Under the pieces are notes generated by a model. That model saw only the letters and a list, made by a program, of their open reading frames with translations, was not told the DNA's origin and ran no database searches. From contig NC_092050.1 of assembly GCF_003086295.3 (NCBI RefSeq), positions 146,946,699 through 147,010,698 of the forward strand: 64,000 nucleotides of DNA, given 5' to 3'. The position numbers and the translations under genes are program-made. The DNA is from Arachis hypogaea. Taxonomy: Eukaryota > Streptophyta > Magnoliopsida > Fabales > Fabaceae. Below are positions 58,851 to 64,000 of the stretch, piece by piece (position 1 is the stretch's first letter; every line of letters starts with the position of its first letter).

Positions 58851-59737
58851 CGAGGATTGGTGGACTTAGTTCGTTGGTCCGTGGGTATGGTAAGAATCAC
58901 TAACCCTAGTCAATTTCTTGGATTTACTGTATTGGGTATTGGACTTGGGTGTGTATGTGTGATATATGTGAATTAGGCTTGTATGTGTGTATGTTAGAGC
59001 TTGCTTGAGTACATTAGAGGCTTGGTGGAGGTTGGGTGCTTGTGCTTTGGAGATTTTGGGCTTGAGGGGCTGTGTTGGCTTTGGTGATTGCTTTGGACAA
59101 TACGTGAAAAGCGGCCAAGGTATGGTTTAGGTTTCACGTACGTAATATATAACGTTCTGTGAAAACTTAGGCTAGATGACCATAGGATAGGCTGGATGTA
59201 TGATAGTGCTTAATGTTTAGTAAAGCTTATGGAGGATGTTAAATGAGTGTGAGAAAGGGAATGATGACTATTGCTTGTGGTTGATGGTGATTTAGTGAGG
59301 ATTATGAATATGAAATTGTTATTGTTGTTTCATTGATATCTCATGATTGCTTTGGATATGGATTGATTGGTTTTGAGTAGTGGAATGATGTGTTGTATGT
59401 TGTGGAAAGAATGAGAATGTGGAGGGGGTTATTTGGATTGTTTTGGTGTTGTGGGAAACCTTGGAATCGTTTGTGAAAATCTTGTTTTGGTAAAAATTGA
59501 GGTTGAGGTTTTTGGTGTAAAACTAATTTTTGGCTGAACTTCGGTGGAGCATAACTTGGCTTCTGGACCCCCAAATTATTTTAAATTTATTTCATATGAA
59601 AATTGGGTTCATGAAGTTTATGCCGTTCGAAGAACGGATGGAAAATGTTTTAAAACGAAAAAGTTATGCGCGTCGGAAGTTTGGTACTGAAAAGGTGAAA
59701 TTCTGCAACTTAAGCATTTTTTTCTGATTTCTGCATA

Positions 59738-59896
59738 ACTCGCGTACGCGAGGTGGTGCATGCATACGCGAGCAAAGAACTTTAGAGGGTTGCGTACGCG
59801 ACCACTTACACGCAACACGACCAATCCCTACGGGTTAGGCATTTCGCGTACGCGGGCAAGTGGGATGCGTACGCGAGCAAGTTGCTTGCGTACGCG
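59738..59896. repeat. GCGTACGCG palindrome array
   Basis: The motif CGCGTACGCG or GCGTACGCGA occurs at least five times, with ATACGCGAGC variants, in 160 bp inside the LTR of the chromovirus-like element. Confidence 0.8.
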
Positions 59897-61081
59897 AACC
59901 CTCTGTTTTCAGCAATTAAGTTTTGTGATTTAAAGCTACATTTCGAATCTCTATACCTCTATTTTTACTCTTTAAGTCCTAGAACATAATGATAAGCCTA
60001 GTAATAAGTTGGAGCTAGAAATAGAGTTAACTTGGGGTGAAGTAAAGTTTAAAAGTGATGAGTTATATGAGAAGAATGAGTATGTTTGGAGGATATATGA
60101 TACTAAGGCTATTGAGTAAAGTTATGTATGAATGTATGAATTATGAATGAAATAAGAAAAAGCTATGCATAGACTCTTGGGGATGTGCGACAGGGGACAG
60201 TCCAAGGGTTTCAGACTTGTTGAGTTGGCTTGATAACCGATAGATGAGCCTCATCAGCTATAGGACAGGCATACATCACATGCATTTTGTTTGTTTGTTT
60301 GCTATGTATTACTTGGGAATGCCTAACTGAATATATTATATTAATTGCTATATTTACTACTTGCACTACTTGTCTCCTACTTATGCTTGCAAATTGTCTG
60401 TTTGTCTGTCTTTGCGAACTCACCGGAGATGGAGGAATGGAGGAAAGAGGGACAGGTTTAGTGTTAAGATTAAGTTTAAGCTGAGTTTAGATTTTCCTAG
60501 ATAACTACCCATTTTATGGTTTCTGTTTAGTACTTTAAGCTTTGTAATCTGAGTGTCGGCGTTCTAGGATTGCCTCTGGCATTCCCAGGACCTTATATCT
60601 TATATGCGTGGCACCTTTACCATGCTGAGAACCTCCAGTTCTCACCCCATACTGTATTGTTGTTTTTCAGATGCAGGTCGAGAGGCTCCTCGGTAGGCGT
60701 CTGGACTTCTGTAGCGGAGTGGTTTCTGGGTTTTCTTTTGATGTATAGTTTATGTTTATATATGTACTTAACTCCCCGAACAGCTACTTTATTTTGTACC
60801 TCTTAGAGGTTTATGGAGAATTAGGGTTTATCTTTGTATTTTGGATTTTAGGGTATGCATATATGTATGTAAATATTCTCTGGCCAGCCTTAGCTTCGCA
60901 GGCTGAGTTAGGAGCTCGTTATTTTGTATTTTTGGCCCCCCTATTCCTACTTTCTGTTCATTTATACCTTTGATCCTTAGTTTTCATCGCACGCAAGTAA
61001 CCCGGTTTTCTGAGTGTTGCGGTTTGCATTTTGCGAATTTGCTTTACCCGTTTTTCAAGGCTCCTAGTATATATCTCCTTT

Positions 61082-61085
<4 letters not shown>

Positions 61086-61176
<91 letters not shown>
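61086..61176. repeat. ATT microsatellite
   Basis: About 30 perfect ATT units. Confidence 0.95.
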
Positions 61177-61204
61177 TCATTTTAGAGGTCGTAATATTAC
61201 ACCA

Positions 61205-64000
61205 CACTACAAGAAAAAACGTGTTTATCGACGGCAAAAATCGACGGCTATTTCTGCCGTCGATAATTTTTGACGGCCTGCTGTCGATATTACTAAAAAA
61301 ATAATTAAAAAAAAAATATTAAAATCGACGGCCTAGTCGTCGATATTTTTATAATGCATTAATTTATTTCCCTATTATCGTCATAGTATAGGCGAACCAG
61401 CAGTCGAAAATAAAATCGACGAATATGGCGTCTATTTTTTTATTTTAAATATCGACAACTTTGCCGTCGATAAATTTGAACGGTCTAGATTACCTTCTAA
61501 AATGGGATGAATGGTCTAAATTTAATCTATATAATAGACGACACATGTGTTGTTTTTTTATATTAAAATCGACGAATGTGTCGTCTATTTTATTATTTTA
61601 AATATCGACAACCCTGCCGTCGATAAATTTGAATGATCTAGATTACTTTCTAAAATGGAATGAACAGTCTAAATTTAATCTATATAATAGACGCTATATG
61701 TGTTGTTTTTTTATATTAAAATCGACGATTTTGTCGTCTATTTTATTATTTAAAATATCGACACCTTTGCCGTCGATAAATTTGAATAAAATCGACAAAC
61801 AGGCCGTCAATTTTTATCACTAAAAACACATTTTCTCAACTCCTGGTTCCAAAGTTCAGAAACGCATGTCTTCCCCAAATTCAAGCTAGGTATTTTTATC
61901 ACTAAAAACGTTTTCTCTTCAACACCGCCTCCGTCCGACACCACCACCGGCGACCACCATCGCCTACCCTCTCTCTGAAATTGTTGTTAAAACTTGTGTT
62001 TTTGGACTGAAATTGTTGTTGGCTGTATCTTTCTGAAATTACTGGGTTGAATGTTGCTTAGATTAAACTGAAATTTAGTGTTTTGAACTCTGCACACCAC
62101 ATGTTCGGAGAAATGCCTGAATGGAATTTTTGTATGTAAGGCTTTATTATTATGATTATTATTAGGTTTATTTTTTCAATTTTATAACATTTTGATAGAG
62201 TAAAATAGTAAATAGTGAATTGTATCTAGCTAGGGAAGAATCTAATAACACATCGTTTGGGTAATGAGCTCGATGGGGTTCAATGGTTGGTACCACACTT
62301 TGGTAAAAGCTAAGGCACATTTTGTGTGGTCCGCTAGTTTTAGTTTGTACTTGAGACACACACACTTTTGGTGAAGAGTACTGTCAATAATGCACGATTG
62401 TTGATTAAGCTTTGAATTTTGTACTTGCTTCTACTCCTATGAAGATTCACGTTATTACTTAATTATTGGTTCTTTCTCATTCATGCACTTTATGCAATTC
62501 ACTTTTCTACATCTATGTATTAGTTATGAAAATGAATAAAAAGCTTTAATGAAAGTCTCCTTTTCCATCTTTTGAGGGCTTCAATTGAACTTTGTTACCC
62601 TAGAAAAGATTATCTGATTATGTCAATAAAAGTAAAGAGCATCTTTTTTGAAGAAGCATAAAGATGAATTTCCCTCATGATTCAGATAGACCATAGCTTA
62701 TAATAAAAAATTAAGAAAAATGAATCTAGTATACGAATTGAAAGTGTAGGGCATGCTACCAATAATTGTCTTGATTCTTGAATATTCTATTTTATTATTA
62801 TTATTATTATCTTTTTGTTGCCACTTAAGTTTGAACTTTATGGAAATTATCGCAGCTAGCTAGTCACCACGACCCCAATCTAGTAGTGGTATTGGAAAAC
62901 TTGATAAATATGAGATAAAATTTATAAAGCTGTAGAAAGAGAAATCTGAATCTAATTTAGATGAGGAAAGGGTTGTTCTACAAGGAAAGTATTTGCATAT
63001 TTTTTATTCTTTATAATATATATAATGCATGATAAAAAAATAACATTATCAATCATCCATTCTTTACTTTTTGTTGTTTGCTAAGGAAGAAGGCAAATTT
63101 TACTTCACGTGAAGAAAATGATGCATATAGAAGAGAGTACCCTTAGATCTAATACTTCTAATTTTTGTAGTGATATTCTATAGCTTTTTTTGCGTACTTG
63201 GACATTGATGGTGAAGAGGATGGCTTTGGAAATATGAAGGAAGACAAGGGTAGTTTGGGAAGTGAGCAGAAAAATATTAGATGCATCATTTGTTATTAGA
63301 TTTATGGTACTCCTGTATATTATGGGAAAACAAATTCAATTAGCATGTACATTATTGAGAAGAAAAACTGCTATCATATCAAAATCTGTGTTATAAAACT
63401 TACATCACAAACACAATCATGCCTTATTGCCTTATAACTTAAATAATAACCAAGTCTATCCAAGATATCAATTCCCTTCAACAGAACAGAACTATGAGCG
63501 ACTCAGTCGTGAAACTTGTATTAGCAATGGCTAAAGCATATTGTATCCGTGTTAATGACCTATGCATTTTGTTCTGTTTTCCTTTTGAAATCTGGCACAA
63601 ATCTATTGGCTCTCTGGATTCCATCCTCATTTTTATTAATAACAGTCTCAAGACAGAAATATAAAAATATTAAAATGATTATTTTTCTATTGTTTCAATA
63701 CCTTATAGTTTATATAGTATTTTAACGTGACTTCCATTTCTTCTCAAACATTTAGAGTTATATCTATAGATTGCAATAATTCCCTGTTCCTACTGTTCCT
63801 AACTATATATTTTGATTTTCTAACAACAACATATACATTTGAAGCAGCTTTCTTAAAAGATTCCCTCCCTCTCTGGTGCTGCAAAGTTAGGGTTTCCTAT
63901 GACCAGGTACACTACCCTTTTCATTTCTTCAATTATTGCTTGCTGTAATTTCAGCTCAGGTATTAGCAATTGCCAACTTCTGCTTATTCTTCATGTGTTG
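61205..64000 (+). mobile_element. Second CACTA transposon, left part (cut by the window end)
   Basis: It starts CACTACAAGAAAAAACGTG, a canonical CACTA terminus. Subterminal repeats of ATCGACGGC and GCCGTCGATAA motifs fill 61225-61815; they resemble, but differ from, those of the element at 9552. After a GC-rich stretch with CACCACCACCGGCGACCACC (about 61918-61970) the sequence becomes AT-rich with no gene I can recognise up to the window end. The right terminus is not present, so the length is unknown, and 62000-64000 might already be another sequence. Confidence 0.7.

Larger units (their letters stand above)
58851..61201 (+). repeat. 3' end and LTR of the chromovirus-like element
   Basis: This non-coding block follows the pol tail and ends GTCGTAATATTACA, a plausible LTR end (CA), directly before a CACTA terminus. 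It holds six or more GCGTACGCG palindromes at 59738-59896, GAACTCACCGGAGATGG near 60417 (a phrase common in plant Ty3-gypsy LTRs), and an ATT microsatellite. The LTR start could not be fixed, and the 5' LTR is not in the window. The frames at 59341-61000 are not genes. Confidence 0.55.

Noticed and set aside
60970..61273. Poly-Ile and poly-Leu frames
   Set aside because: Translation of the ATT microsatellite.

Overview
The window looks like nuclear DNA of a legume, most likely peanut or a wild relative (Arachis). It is AT-rich, has plant-type introns and is dominated by transposons. Two long-terminal-repeat (LTR) families are of the kind I know from Arachis: one begins TGATGAGCGG, ends CGTGCACCA and carries GGCGTTTAACGCC motifs; the other carries CGCGACCGCGT arrays. 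The species call is from recognition, not a search. I can support only two ordinary host genes, both on the minus strand: a DUF538 gene (4179-4649) and a three-exon heavy-metal-associated-domain gene of the NaKR type (22826-24498). I saw no rRNA, tRNA, CRISPR or prokaryotic features.

Left part (1-19.5 kb). A hAT-type MITE with an 8-bp target duplication (1065-1543) is followed by the DUF538 gene. From 5.2 to 19.5 kb lies a nested stack. A small hAT-like MITE is split by a decayed Ty1-copia retrotransposon (about 5697-19356). The copia RNase H is in turn split by a CACTA element (9552-14306) that holds intron-containing fragments of at least four host genes: a PPi-dependent phosphofructokinase subunit, an armadillo-repeat protein, UFD1 and a SYP13-type syntaxin. 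A 3.5-kb segment covering the 3' part of the CACTA element and the copia 3' end was then duplicated in tandem (11619-15130 and 15131-18645).

Middle (19.5-34.5 kb). The NaKR-type gene sits among MITEs, a 1-kb foldback element, TA microsatellites and a SINE with a 16-17 bp target duplication. A Pack-MULE-like element (about 29976-33467) carries a piece of threonine dehydratase. It is split by a 2.36-kb solo LTR (30910-33271, target duplication GAGGA) full of ACGTTA-type palindromes.

Right part (34.5-61.2 kb). A Ty3-gypsy element (A) has its pol on the minus strand and an additional gag-like reading frame on the opposite strand, the layout of Tat-lineage elements. Into its integrase is inserted element B (38782-57431, duplication GGGAC), an Athila-type element with gag and protease but no recognisable reverse transcriptase. 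Into B are inserted element C (41312-49093, duplication AGCAT), a non-autonomous LTR element with an intact 497-codon ORF of unknown function, and a hAT MITE (52674-53261, duplication CCTATGAT) that breaks the gag gene of B. Element A is cut near 58.7 kb, where the 3' end and LTR of a chromovirus-like element begins on the plus strand. A second CACTA element starts at 61205 and runs off the window.

The most unusual content is the gene-capturing CACTA element with its internal tandem duplication, the intact ORF of element C, and arrays of short CpG-containing palindromes that differ in sequence but occur in the non-coding parts of several unrelated LTR families here.
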